From: Procambarus clarkii
Lineage: Eukaryota; Arthropoda; Malacostraca; Decapoda; Cambaridae
Direction of reading: 5' to 3'
NCBI RefSeq assembly: GCF_040958095.1
Contig: NC_091151.1
Coordinates: 7,665,419 to 7,729,418, forward strand
DNA length: 64,000 nucleotides
Made by a program: the position numbers and the translations under genes. The notes below the pieces were generated by a model that saw only the letters and a program-made list of their open reading frames with translations, was not told where the DNA came from and did no database searches. This document shows, one piece after another, positions 18,497-32,100 of this stretch; positions within the stretch are counted from its first letter, which is position 1, and each line of letters opens with the position of its first letter.

Positions 18497-21096
18497 TTGA
18501 ACCACCCCACCTCCGGCACTCGGATAGTAATCTTGGGCATAGCATTTTACCAAATCACCTCATTCTTTGGGGCACACGTGAGGAACACAAATGCGAACAA
18601 GCCTGAATGGTCCCCAGGACAATATGCAACTGAAAACTCACACCCCAGAAGTGACTCGAACCCATACTCCAAGAAGCAATGCAACTGGTATGTACAAGAC
18701 GCCTTAATCCACTTGACCATCACGACCGGACATAATGAGGTGATAGCCGAGGCTACTTGAACCACCCCACCGCCGGCACTCGGATAGTAATCTTGGGCAT
18801 AGCATTTTACCAAATCACCTCATTCTTTGGGGCACACGTGAGGAACACAAATGCGAACAAGCCTGAATGGTCCCCAGGACAATATGCAACTGAAAACTCA
18901 CACCCCAGAAGTGACTCGAACCCATACTCCCAGAAGCAACGCAACTGGTATGTACAAGACGCCTTAATCCACTTGACCATCACGACCGGACATAATGAGG
19001 TGATAGCCGAGGCTATTTGAACCACCCTACCGCCGGCACTCGGATAGTAATCTTGGGCATAGCATTTTACCAAATCACCTCATTCTTTGGGGCACACGTG
19101 AGGAACACAAATACGAACAAGCCTGAATGGTCCCCAGGACAATATGCAACTGAAAACTCACACCCCAGAAGTGACTCGAACCCATACTCCCAGAAGCAAT
19201 GCAACTGGTATGTACAAGACGCCTTAATCCACTTGACCATCACGACCGGACATAATGAGGTGATAGCCGAGGCTATTTGAACCACCCCACCGCCGGCACT
19301 CGGATAGTAATCTTGGGCATAGCATTTTACCAAATCACCTCATTCTTTGGGGCACACGTGAGGAACACAAATGCGAACAAACCTGAATGGTCCCCAGGAC
19401 AATATGCAACTGACAACTCACACCCCAGAAGTGACTCGAACCCATACTCCCAGAAGCAACGCAACTGGTATGTACAAGACGCCTTAATCCACTTGACCAT
19501 CACGACCGGACATAATGAGGTGATAGCCGAGGCTATTTGAACCACCCCACCGCCGGCACTCGGATAGTAATCTTGGGCATAGCATTTTACCAAATCACCT
19601 CATTCTTTGGGGCACACGTGAGGAACACAAATCCGAACAAGCCTGAATGGTCCCCAGGACAATATGCAACTGAAAACTCACACCCCAGAAGTGACTCGAA
19701 CCCATACTCCCAGAAGCAACGCAACTGGTATGTACAAGACGCCTTAATCCACTTGACCATCACGACCGGACATAATGAGGTGATAGCCGAGGCTATTTGA
19801 ACCACCCCACCGCCGGCACTCGGATAGTAATCTTGGGCATAGCATTTTACCAAATCACCTCATTCTTTGGGGCACACGTGAGGAACACAAATGCGAACAA
19901 GCCTGAATGGTCCCCAGGACAATATGCAACTGAAAACTCACATCTCAGAAGTGACTCGAACCCATACTCCAAGAAGCAATGCAACTGGTATGTACAAGAC
20001 GCCTTAATCCACTTGACCATCACGACCGGACATAATGAGGTGATAGCCGAGGCTACTTGAACCACCCCACCGCCGGCACTCGGATAGTAATCTTGGGCAT
20101 AGCATTTTACCAAATCACCTCATTCTTTGGGGCACACGTGAGGAACACAAATGCGAACAAGCCTGAATGGTCCCCAGGACAATATGCAACTGAAAACTCA
20201 CACCCCAGAAGTGACTCGAACCCATACTCCCAGAAGCAACGCAACTGGTATGTACAAGACGCCTTAATCCACTTGACCATCACGACCGGACATAATGAGG
20301 TGATAGCCGAGGCTATTTGAACCACCCTACCGCCGGCACTCGGATAGTAATCTTGGGCATAGCATTTTACCAAATCACCTCATTCTTTGGGGCACACGTG
20401 AGGAACACAAATGCGAACAAGCCTGAATGGTCCCCAGGACAATATGCAACTGAAAACTCACACCCCAGAAGTGACTCGAACCCATACTCCCAGAAGCAAT
20501 GCAACTGGTATGTACAAGACGCCTTAATCCACTTGACCATCACGACCGGACATAATGAGGTGATAGCCGAGGCTATTTGAACCACCCCACCGCCGGCACT
20601 CGGATAGTAATCTTGGGCATAGCATTTTACCAAATCACCTCATTCTTTGGGGCACACGTGAGGAACACAAATGCGAACAAACCTGAATGGTCCCCAGGAC
20701 AATATGCAACTGAAAACTCACACCCCAGAAGTGACTCGAACCCATACTCCCAGAAGCAACGCAACTGGTATGTACAAGACGCCTTAATCCACTTGACCAT
20801 CACGACCGGACATAATGAGGTGATAGCTGAGGCTATTTGAACCACCCCACCGCCGGCACTCGGATAGTAATCTTGGGCATAGCATTTTACCAAATCACCT
20901 CATTCTTTGGGGCACACGTGAGGAACACAAATCCGAACAAGCCTGAATGGTCCCCAGGACAATATGCAACTGAAAACTCACACCCCAGAAGTGACTCGAA
21001 CCCATACTCCCAGAAGCAACGCAACTGGTATGTACAAGACGCCTTAATCCACTTGACCATCACGACCGGACATAATGAGGTGATAGCCGAGGCTAT
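18497..21096 (-). repeat. higher-order repeat, 5 monomers (1,300 bp) x 2
   Basis: The blocks are 18,497-19,796 and 19,797-21,096. Diagnostic variants recur with an exact 1,300-bp offset: CCAAGAAGCAAT (18,671/19,971 region), GGCTACTTGA (18,751/20,051), ACCACCCTAC (19,021/20,321), ACAAACCTG (about 19,378/20,678) and ATCCGAACAA (19,631/20,931). Confidence 0.9.
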
Positions 21097-24000
21097 TTGA
21101 ACCACCCCACCGCCGGCACTCGGATAGTAATCTTGGGCATAGCATTTTACCAAATCACCTCATTCTTTGGGGCACACTTGAGGAACACAAATGCGAACAA
21201 GCCTGAATGGTCCCCAGGACAATATGCAACTGAAAACTCACACCCCAGAAGTGACTCGAACCCATACTCCCAGAAGCAACGCAACTGGTATGTACAAGAC
21301 GCCTTAATCCACTTGACCATCACGACCGGACATAATGAGGTGATAGCCGAGGCTATTTGAACCACCCCACCGCCGGCACTCGGATAGTAATCTTGGGCAT
21401 AGCATTTTACCAAATCACCTCATTCTTTGGGGCACACGTGAGGAACACAAATGCGAACAAGCCTGAATGGTCCCCAGGACAATATGCAACTGAAAACTCA
21501 CACCCCAGAAGTGACTCGAACCCATACTCCCAGAAGCAACGCAACTGGTATGTACAAGACGCCTTAATCCACTTGACCATCACGACCGGACATAATGAGG
21601 TGATAGCCGAGGCTATTTGAACCACCCCACCGCCGGCACTCGGATAGTAATCTTGGGCATAGCATTTTACCAAATCACCTCATTCTTTGGGGCACACGTG
21701 AGGAACACAAATGCGAACAAGCCTGAATGGTCCCCAGGACAATATGCAACTGAAAACTCACACCCCAGAAGTGACTCGAACCCATACTCCCAGAAGCAAC
21801 GCAACTGGTATGTACAAGACGCCTTAATCCACTTGACCATCACGACCGGACATAATGAGGTGATAGCCGAGGCTATTTGAACCACCCCACCGCCAGTACT
21901 CGGATAGTAATCTTGGGCATAGCATTTTACCAAATCACCTCATTCTTTGGGGCACACGTGAGGAACACAAATGCGAACAAGCCTGAATGGTCCCCAGGAC
22001 AATATGCAACTGAAAACTCACACCCCAGAAGTGACTCGAACCCATACTCCCAGAAGCAACGCAACTGGTATGTACAAGACGCCTTAATCCACTTGACCAT
22101 CACGACCGGACATAATGAGGTGATAGCCGAGGCTATTTGAACCACCCCACCGCCAGTACTCGGATAGTAATCTTGGGCATAGCATTTTACCAAATCACCT
22201 CATTCTTTGGGGCACACGTGAGGAACACAAATGCTAACAAGCCTGAATGGTCCCCAGGACAATATGCAACTGAAAACTCACACCCCAGAAGTGACTCGAA
22301 CCCATACTCCCAGAAGCAACGCAACTGGTATGTACAAGACGCCTTAATCCACTTGACCATCACGACCGGACATAATGAGGTGATAGCCGAGGCTATTTGA
22401 ACCACCCTACCGCCGGCACTCGGATAGTAATCTTGGGCATAGCATTTTACCAAATCACCTCATTCTTTGGGGCACACGTGAGGAACACAAATGCGAACAA
22501 GCCTGAATGGTCCCCAGGACAATATGCAACTGAAAACTCACACCCCAGAAGTGACTCGAACCCATACTCCCAGAAGCAATGCAACTGGTATGTACAAGAC
22601 GCCTTAATCCACTTGACCATCACGACCGGACATAATGAGGTGATAGCCGAGGCTATTTGAACCACCCCACCGCCGGCACTCGGATAGTAATCTTGGGCAT
22701 AGCATTTTACCAAATCACCTCATTCTTTGGGGCACACGTGAGGAACACAAATGCGAACAAACCTGAATGGTCCCCAGGACAATATGCAACTGAAAACTCA
22801 CACCCCAGAAGTGACTCGAACCCATACTCCCAGAAGCAACGCAACTGGTATGTACAAGACGCCTTAATCCACTTGACCATCACGACCGGACATAATGAGG
22901 TGATAGCTGAGGCTATTTGAACCACCCCACCGCCGGCACTCGGATAGTAATCTTGGGCATAGCATTTTACCAAATCACCTCATTCTTTGGGGCACACGTG
23001 AGGAACACAAATCCGAACAAGCCTGAATGGTCCCCAGGACAATATGCAACTGAAAACTCACACCCCAGAAGTGACTCGAACCCATACTCCCAGAAGCAAC
23101 GCAACTGGTATGTACAAGACGCCTTAATCCACTTGACCATCACGACCGGACATAATGAGGTGATAGCCGAGGCTATTTGAACCACCCCACCGCCGGCACT
23201 CGGATAGTAATCTTGGGCATAGCATTTTACCAAATCACCTCATTCTTTGGGGCACACTTGAGGAACACAAATGCGAACAAGCCTGAATGGTCCCCAGGAC
23301 AATATGCAACTGAAAACTCACACCCCAGAAGTGACTCGAACCCATACTCCCAGAAGCAACGCAACTGGTATGTACAAGACGCCTTAATCCACTTGACCAT
23401 CACGACCGGACATAATGAGGTGATAGCCGAGGCTATTTGAACCACCCCACCGCCGGCACTCGGATAGTAATCTTGGGCATAGCATTTTACCAAATCACCT
23501 CATTCTTTGGGGCACACGTGAGGAACACAAATGCGAACAAGCCTGAATGGTCCCCAGGACAATATGCAACTGAAAACTCACACCCCAGAAGTGACTCGAA
23601 CCCATACTCCCAGAAGCAACGCAACTGGTATGTACAAGACGCCTTAATCCACTTGACCATCACGACCGGACATAATGAGGTGATAGCCGAGGCTATTTGA
23701 ACCACCCCACCGCCGGCACTCGGATAGTAATCTTGGGCATAGCATTTTACCAAATCACCTCATTCTTTGGGGCACACGTGAGGAACACAAATGCGAACAA
23801 GCCTGAATGGTCCCCAGGACAATATGCAACTGAAAACTCACACCCCAGAAGTGACTCGAACCCATACTCCCAGAAGCAACGCAACTGGTATGTACAAGAC
23901 GCCTTAATCCACTTGACCATCACGACCGGACATAATGAGGTGATAGCCGAGGCTATTTGAACCACCCCACCGCCAGTACTCGGATAGTAATCTTGGGCAT

Positions 24001-24476
24001 AGCATTTTACCAAATCACCTCATTCTTTGGGGCACACGTGAGGAACACAAATGCGAACAAGCCTGAATGGTCCCCAGGACAATATGCAACTGAAAACTCA
24101 CACCCCAGAAGTGACTCGAACCCATACTCCCAGAAGCAACGCAACTGGTATGTACAAGACGCCTTAATCCACTTGACCATCACGACCGGACATAATGAGG
24201 TGATAGCCGAGGCTATTTGAACCACCCCACCGCCAGTACTCGGATAGTAATCTTGGGCATAGCATTTTACCAAATCACCTCATTCTTTGGGGCACACGTG
24301 AGGAACACAAATGCTAACAAGCCTGAATGGTCCCCAGGACAATATGCAACTGAAAACTCACACCCCAGAAGTGACTCGAACCCATACTCCCAGAAGCAAC
24401 GCAACTGGTATGTACAAGACGCCTTAATCCACTTGACCATCACGACCGGACATAATGAGGTGATAGCCGAGGCTAT
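20317..24476 (-). repeat. higher-order repeat, 8 monomers (2,080 bp) x 2
   Basis: The blocks are 20,317-22,396 and 22,397-24,476. Shared variants at an exact 2,080-bp offset are ACCACCCTAC (20,321/22,401), TGATAGCTGA (20,821/22,901), ATCCGAACAA (20,931/23,011), GGCACACTTG (21,171/23,251), CGCCAGTACT (21,891/23,971 and 22,151/24,231) and ATGCTAACAA (22,231/24,311). Confidence 0.92.
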
Positions 24477-25698
24477 TTGAACCACCCCACCGCCGGCACT
24501 CGGATAGTAATCTTGGGCATAGCATTTTACCAAATCACCTCATTCTTTGGGGCACACGTGAGGAACACAAATGCGAACAAGCCTGAATGGTCCCCAGGAC
24601 AATATGCAACTGAAAACTCACACCCCAGAAGTGACTCGAACCCATACTCCCAGAAGCAATGCAACTGGTATGTACAAGACGCCTTAATCCACTTGACCAT
24701 CACGACCGGACATAATGAGGTGATAGCCGAGGCTATTTGAACCACCCCACCGCCGGCACTCAGATAGTAATCTTGGGCATAGCATTTTACCAAATCACCT
24801 CATTCTTTGGGGCACACGTGAGGAACACAAATGCGAACAAGCCTGAATGGTCCCCAGGACAATATGCAACTGAAAACTCACACCCCAGAAGTGACTCGAA
24901 CCCATACTCCCAGAAGCAACGCAACTGGTATGTACAAGACGCCTTAATCCACTTGACCATCACGACCGGACATAATGAGGTGATAGCCGAGGCTATTTGA
25001 ACCACCCCACCTCCGGCACTCGGATAGTAATCTTGGGCATAGCATTTTACCAAATCACCTCATTCTTTGGGGCACACGTGAGGAACACAAATGCGAACAA
25101 GCCTGAATGGTCCCCAGGACAATATGCAACTGAAAACTCACACCCCAGAAGTGACTCGAACCCATACTCCCAGAAGCAACGCAACTGGTATGTACAAGAC
25201 GCCTTAATCCACTTGACCATCACGACCGGACATAATGAGGTGATAGCCGAGGCTATTTGAACCACCCTACCGCCGGCACTCGGATAGTAATCTTGGGCAT
25301 AGCATTTTACCAAATCACCTCATTCTTTGGGGCACACGTGAGGAACACAAATGCGAACAAGCCTGAATGGTCCCCAGGACAATATGCAACTGAAAACTCA
25401 CACCCCAGAAGTGACTCGAACCCATACTCCCAGAAGCAACGCAACTGGTATGTACAAGACGCCTTAATCCACTTGACCATCACGACCGGACATAATGAGG
25501 TGATAGCCGAGGCTATTTGAACCACCCCACCGCCGGCACTCGGATAGTAATCTTGGGCATAGCATTTTACCAAATCACCTCATTCTTTGGGGCACACGTG
25601 AGGAACACAAATGCGAACAAGCCTGAATGGTCCCCAGGACAATATGCAACTGAAAACTCACACCCCAGAAGTGACTCGAACCCATACTCCCCGAGCAA

Positions 25699-26198
25699 NN
25701 NNNNNNNNNNNNNNNNNNNNNNNNNNNNNNNNNNNNNNNNNNNNNNNNNNNNNNNNNNNNNNNNNNNNNNNNNNNNNNNNNNNNNNNNNNNNNNNNNNNN
25801 NNNNNNNNNNNNNNNNNNNNNNNNNNNNNNNNNNNNNNNNNNNNNNNNNNNNNNNNNNNNNNNNNNNNNNNNNNNNNNNNNNNNNNNNNNNNNNNNNNNN
25901 NNNNNNNNNNNNNNNNNNNNNNNNNNNNNNNNNNNNNNNNNNNNNNNNNNNNNNNNNNNNNNNNNNNNNNNNNNNNNNNNNNNNNNNNNNNNNNNNNNNN
26001 NNNNNNNNNNNNNNNNNNNNNNNNNNNNNNNNNNNNNNNNNNNNNNNNNNNNNNNNNNNNNNNNNNNNNNNNNNNNNNNNNNNNNNNNNNNNNNNNNNNN
26101 NNNNNNNNNNNNNNNNNNNNNNNNNNNNNNNNNNNNNNNNNNNNNNNNNNNNNNNNNNNNNNNNNNNNNNNNNNNNNNNNNNNNNNNNNNNNNNNNNN
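25699..26198. other. assembly gap, 500 N
   Basis: Exactly 500 N, which looks like a fixed-size scaffold gap. The sequence is 260-bp satellite on the left and minisatellite on the right. The last bases before the gap (CCGAGCAA) depart from the satellite consensus, as expected for a frayed contig end. True distance and order across the gap are unknown. Confidence 0.98.
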
Positions 26199-29100
26199 AG
26201 GGGGTAGTGGAGTGTAGGAGGAGGGGTAGTGGAGTGTAGGAGGAGGGTAGTGGAGTGTAGGAGGAGGGGGTAGTGGAGTGTAGGAGGAGGGGTAGTGGAG
26301 TGTAGGAGGAGTAGTGGAGTGTAGGAGGAGGGGGTAGTGGAGTGTAGGAGGAGGTAGTGGAGTGTAGGAGGAGGGGGTAGTGGAGTGTAGGAGGAGGGGG
26401 TAGTGGAGTGTAGGAGGAGGGGTAGTGGAGTGTAGGAGGAGGGGTAGTGGAGTGTAGGAGGAGGGGTAGTGGAGTGTAGGAGGAGGGGGTAGTGGAGTGT
26501 AGGAGGAGGGGTAGTGGAGTGTAGGAGGAGGGGTAGTGGAGTGTAGGAGGAGGGGGTAGTGGAGTGTAGGAGGAGGGGGTGGGAGGAGGGAGGGGGTAGT
26601 GGAGTGTAGGAGGAGGGGTAGTGGAGTGTAGGAGGAGGGGTAGTGGAGTGTAGGAGGAGGGGGTAGTGGAGTGTAGGAGGAGGGGTAGTGGAGTGTAGGA
26701 GGAGGGGTAGTGGAGTGTAGGAGGAGGGGTAGTGGAGTGTAGGAGGAGGGTAGTGGAGTGTAGGAGGAGGGGGTAGTGGAGTGTAGGAGGAGGGGGTAGT
26801 GGAGTGTAGGAGGAGGGGTAGTGGAGTGTAGGAGGAGGGGTAGTGGAGTGTAGGAGGAGGGGTAGTGGAGTGTAGGAGGAGGGGTAGTGGAGTGTAGGAG
26901 GAGGGGTAGTGGAGTGTAGGAGGAGGGTAGTGGAGTGTAGGAGGAGGGGGTAGTGGAGTGTAGGAGGAGGGGTAGTGGAGTGTAGGAGGAGGGGGTAGTG
27001 GAGTGTAGGAGGAGGGGTAGTGGAGTGTAGGAGGAGGGGGTAGTGGAGTGTAGGAGGAGGGGTAGTGGAGTGTAGGAGGAGGGTAGTGGAGTGTAGGAGG
27101 AGGGGTAGTGGAGTGTAGGAGGAGGGGGTAGTGGAGTGTAGGAGGAGGGGTAGTGGAGTGTAGGAGGAGGGGTAGTGGAGTGTAGGAGGAGGGGGTAGTG
27201 GAGTGTAGGAGGAGGGGGTAGTGGAGTGTAGGAGGAGGGGTAGTGGAGTGTAGGAGGAGGGGGTAGTGGAGTGTAGGAGGAGGGGTAGTGGAGTGTAGGA
27301 GGAGGGGGTAGTGGAGTGTAGGAGGAGGGGTAGTGGAGTGTAGGAGGAGGGGTAGTGGAGTGTAGGAGGAGGGGTAGTGGAGTGTAGGAGGAGGGGTAGT
27401 GGAGTAGGAGGAGGGGGTAGTGGAGTGTAGGAGGAGGGGTAGTGGAGTGTAGGAGGAGGGGTAGTGGAGTGTAGGAGGAGGGGGTAGTGGAGTGTAGGAG
27501 GAGGGGTAGTGGAGTGTAGGAGGAGGGGGTAGTGGAGTGTAGGAGGAGGGGTAGTGGAGTGTAGGAGGAGGGGTAGTGGAGTGTAGGAGGAGGGGTAGTG
27601 GTGTAGGAGGAGGGGTAGTGGAGTGTAGGAGGAGGGGTAGTGGAGTGTAGGAGGAGGGGTAGTGGAGTGTAGGAGGAGGGGGTGGAGTGTAGGAGGGTAG
27701 TGGAGTGTAGGAGGAGGGGTAGTGGAGTGTAGGAGGAGGGGGTAGTGGAGTGTAGGAGGAGGGTAGTGGAGTGTAGGAGGAGGGGTAGTGGAGTGTAGGA
27801 GGAGGGGGTAGTGGAGTGTAGGAGGAGGGGTAGTGGAGTGTAGGAGGAGGGGGTAGTGGAGTGTAGGAGGAGGGGGTAGTGGAGTGTAGGAGGAGGGGTA
27901 GTGGAGTGTAGGAGGAGGGGTAGTGGAGTGTAGGAGGAGGGGGTAGTGGAGTGTAGGAGGAGGGGTAGTGGAGTGTAGGAGGAGGGTAGTGGAGTGTAGG
28001 AGGAGGGGGTAGTGGAGTGTAGGAGGAGGGGTAGTGGAGTGTAGGAGGAGGGTAGTGGAGTGTAGGAGGAGGGGGTAGTGGAGTGTAGGAGGAGGGGTAG
28101 TGGAGTGTAGGAGGAGGGTAGTGGAGTGTAGGAGGAGGGGTAGTGGAGTGTAGGAGGAGGGGTAGTGGAGTGTAGGAGGAGGGGGTAGTGGAGTGTAGGA
28201 GGAGGGGGTAGTGGAGTGTAGGAGGAGGGGTAGTGGAGTGTAGGAGGAGGGGTAGTGGAGTGTAGGAGGAGGGGTAGTGGAGTGTAGGAGGAGCGCGGTT
28301 ATTGAGTGTAGGAGGAGGTGGTAGTGCATGGATTTTAGGAGGATGTGGTAGTGGAGTGTAGGAGGAGGGGGTAAGTGGAGTATGTAGGAGGGAGGGGGTA
28401 GTGGAGTGTAGGAGGAGGGGGTAGTGGAGTGATGGAGGAGGGGGTATGCATGGAGTGTAGGAGGAGGAGTAGTGCATGAGGTGTAGTGAGGAGGGGTAAG
28501 TGCGATGGAGTGTTAGGAGGAGGCGGGTAGGGAGTGTAGGAGGAGGGGAGTAGTGGGAGATGTAGGAGGAGGGGGTAAAGTGAAAAGTGTAGGAGGAGGG
28601 AGTAGTGGAAGGTAGGGGAGCGGTAGTGAGTGTAGGGAGGAGGGGGTAGTGCATGAGTGTAGGAGGAGGGGGTAGAGGAGTGTAGGAGGAGGAGTAGTGG
28701 AGTGTAGGAGGAGGGGGTAGTGGAGTGTAGGAGGAGGGAGTAGTTGGAGTGTAGGAGGAGGGGGTAGTGGAGTGTAGGAGGAGGGAGTAGTGGAGTGTAG
28801 GAGGAGGAGTAGTGGAGTGTAGGAGGAGGGGGTAGTGGAGTGTAGGAGGAGGGGTAGTGGAGTGTGAGGAGGGGGTAAGTGGAGTGGTAGGAGGACGGGG
28901 GTAGTGGAGTGTAGGAGGAGGGGGTAGTGGAGTGTAGGAGGAGGAGGGTAGTGGAGTGTAGGAGGAGAGGGTAGTGGAGTGTAGGAGGAGGGAGTAGTGG
29001 AGTTGTAGGAGGAGGGGGTAGTGGAGTGTATGGAGGAGGGGGTAGTGAAGTGTAGGAGGAGGGAGTAGTGGAGTGTAGGGAAGGAGGGAGTAGGGGAGTG

Positions 29101-32100
29101 TAGGAGGAGGGGGTAGTGGAGTGTAGGAAGGAGGGGTAGTGGAGTGTAGGAGGAGGGAGTAGTGGAGTGTAGGAGGAGGGGTAGTGAGTGTAGGAGGAGG
29201 GTGGTAGTGGTGTAGGAGGAGGGGTAGTGGGAGTGTAGGAGGAGGGGTAGTGGAGTGTAGGAGGAGGGAGGTAGTGGAGTGTAGGAGGAGGGGGTAGTGG
29301 AGTGTAGGAGGAGGGGGTAGTGGAGTGTAGGAGGAGGGGGTAGTGAGTGTAGGAGGAGGAGGTAGTGGAGTGTAGGAGGAGGGGTAGTGGAGTGTAGGAG
29401 GAGGGGTAGTGGAGTGTAGGAGGAGGGGTAGTGGAGTGTAGGAGGAGGGGTAGTGGAGTGTAGGAGGAGAGGGTAGTGGAGTGTAGGAGGAGGGGTAGTG
29501 GAGTGTAGGAGGAGGGGGTAGTGGAGTGTAGGAGGAGGGGGTAGTGGAGTGTAGGAGGAGGGAGTAGTGGAGTGTAGGAGGAGGGGGTAGTGGAGTGTAG
29601 GAGGAGGGGGTAGTGGAGTGTAGGAGGAGGGGGTAGTGGAGTGTAGGAGGAGGGGGTAGTGGAGTGTAGGAGAGGGGTAGTGGAGTGTAGGAGGAGGGGG
29701 TAGTGGAGTGTAGGAGGAGGGGGTAGTGGAGTGTAGGAGGAGGGGTAGTGGAGTGTAGGAGGAGGGAGTAGTGGAGTGTAGGAGGAGGGGTAGTGGAGTG
29801 TAGGAGGAGGGGGTAGTGGAGTGTAGGAGGAGGGGAGTAGTGGAGTGTAGGAGGAGGGGGTAGTGGAGTGTAGGAGGAGGGGTAGTGGAGTGTAGGAGGA
29901 GGGGGTAGTGGAGTGTAGGAGGAGGGGGTAGTGGAGTGTAGGAGGAGGGAGTAGTGGAGTGTAGGAGGAGGGGGTAGTGGAGTGTAGGAGGAGGGGGTAG
30001 TGGAGTGTAGGAGGAGGGGGTAGTGGAGTGTAGGAGGAGGGGTAGTGGAGTGTAGGAGGAGGGGGTAGTGGAGTGTAGGAGGAGGGGTAGTGGAGTGTAG
30101 GAGAGGGGGTAGTGGAGTGTAGGAGGAGGGTAGTGGAGTGTAGGAGGAGGGGGTAGTGGAGTGTAGGAGGAGGGGGTAGTGGAGTGTAGGAGGAGGGGTA
30201 GTGGAGTGTAGGAGGAGGGAGTAGTGGAGTGTAGGAGGAGGGAGTAGTGGAGTGTAGGAGGAGGGGTAGTGGAGTGTAGGAGGAGGGGGTAGTGGAGTGT
30301 AGGAGGAGGGAGTAGTGGAGTGTAGGAGGAGGGGGTAGTGGAGTGTAGGAGGAGGGGTAGTGGAGTGTAGGAGGAGGGAGTAGTGGAGTGTAGGAGGAGG
30401 GGTAGTGGAGTGTAGGAGGAGGGGTAGTGGAGTGTAGGAGGAGGGGGTAGTGGAGTGTAGGAGGAGGGGTAGTGGAGTGTAGGAGGAGGGGGTAGTGGAG
30501 TGTAGGAGGAGGGGTAGTGGAGTGTAGGAGGAGGGGGTAGTGGAGTGTAGGGGAAGGGGTAGTGGAGTGTAGGAGGAGGGGTAGTGGAGTGTAGGAGGAG
30601 GGGGGTAGTGGAGTGTAGGAGGAGGGGGTAGTGGAGTGTAGGAGGAGGGGGTAGTGGAGTGTAGGAGGAGGGGGTAGTGGAGTGTAGGAGGAGGGGGTAG
30701 TGGAGTGTAGGAGGAGGGGGTAGTGGAGTGTAGGAGGAGGGGGTAGTGGAGTGTAGGAGGAGGGGGTAGTGAGTGTAGGAGGAGGGGTAGTGGAGTGTAG
30801 GAGGAGGGGGTAGTGGAGTGTAGGAGGAGGGGGTAGTGGAGTGTAGGAGGAGGGGTAGTGGAGTGTAGGAGGAGGGGGTAGTGGAGTGTAGGAGGAGGGG
30901 GTAGTGGAGTGTAGGAGGAGGGGTAGTGGAGTGTAGGAGGAGGGGGTAGTGGAGTGTAGGAGGAGGGGGTAGTGGAGTGTAGGAGGAGGGGTAGTGGAGT
31001 GTAGGAGGAGGGGGTAGTGGAGTGTAGGAGGAGGGGGTAGTGGAGTGTAGGAGGAGGGGGTAGTGGAGTGTAGGAGGAGGGGGTAGTGGAGTGTAGGAGG
31101 AGGGGGTAGTGGAGTGTAGGAGGAGGGGGTAGTGGAGTGTAGGAGGAGGGGTAGTGGAGTGTAGGAGGAGGGGGTAGTGGAGTGTAGGAGGAGGGGGTAG
31201 TGGAGTGTAGGAGGAGGGGTAGTGGAGTGTAGGAGGAGGGGGTAGTGGAGTGTAGGAGGAGGGAGTAGTGGAGTGTAGGAGGAGGGGGTAGTGGAGTGTA
31301 GGAGGAGGGGGTAGTGGAGTGTAGGAGGAGGGGTAGTGGAGTGTAGGAGGAGGGGGTAGTGGAGTGTAGGAGGAGGGGGTAGTGGAGTGTAGGAGGAGGG
31401 GGTAGTGGAGTGTAGGAGGAGGGGGTAGTGGAGTGTAGGAGGAGGGGGTAGTGGAGTGTAGGAGGAGGGGGTAGTGGAGTGTAGGAGGAGGGGGTAGTGG
31501 AGTGTAGGAGGAGGGGGTAGTGGAGTGTAGGAGGAGGGGGTAGTGGAGTGTAGGAGGAGGGGGTAGTGGAGTGTAGGAGGAGGGGGTAGTGGAGTGTAGG
31601 AGGAGGGGGTAGTGGAGTGTAGGAGGAGGGGGTAGTGGAGTGTAGGAGGAGGGGGTAGTGGAGTGTAGGAGGAGGGGGTAGTGGAGTGTAGGAGGAGGGG
31701 GTAGTGGAGTGTAGGAGGAGGGGGTAGTGGAGTGTAGGAGGAGGGGGTAGTGGAGTGTAGGAGGAGGGGTAGTGGAGTGTAGGAGGAGGGGTAGTGGAGT
31801 GTAGGAGGAGGGGGTAGTGGAGTGTAGGAGGAGCGGGTAGTGGAGTGTAGGAGGAAGGGGGTAGTGGGTGTAGGAGGAGGGGGGTAAGTAGTGGAGTGTA
31901 GGAGGCGGGGGTAGTGGAGTGTATGGAGGAGGGGTAGTGGAGTGTAGGAGGAGGGGTAGTGGAGTGTAGGAGGAGGGGGTAGTGGAGTGTAGGAGGAGGG
32001 AGGTAGTTGGAGTGTAGGAGGAGGGGGTAGTGGAGTGTAGGAGGAGGGGGTAGTGGAGTGTAGGAGGAGGGGGTAGTGGAGTGTAGGAGGAGGGGTAGTG

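Larger units (their letters stand above)
17813..25698 (-). repeat. 260-bp tandem satellite, about 30 monomers, tRNA-SINE-derived
   Basis: The monomer is exactly 260 bp and copies differ at only a few positions each. On the minus strand each monomer has a pol III A-box-like TGGTCAAGTGG (first copy 17,939-17,929) followed by GATTAAGGCG, and a B-box GGTTCGAGTCA (17,882-17,872). The spacing is that of a tRNA with a long variable arm (Ser/Leu type). The remaining bases form a non-tRNA body. The 87-88-codon open frames recurring every 260 bp on both strands are by-products of the repeat. The array starts against a (TA)n tract and is cut by the assembly gap. Confidence 0.97.

Noticed and set aside
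17977..25573. Repeated 87-88-codon frames on both strands (MNHPTAGTR..., MVKCYAQDYY...)
   Set aside because: They recur exactly every 260 bp on opposite strands of a satellite and overlap a tRNA-like segment. Some use non-ATG starts, and there is no sign of coding selection.
17813..25698. CRISPR-like array or true tRNA gene cluster
   Set aside because: The 260-bp units are contiguous with no spacers, and the tRNA resemblance is limited to A/B boxes with a body that cannot form a full cloverleaf by eye.
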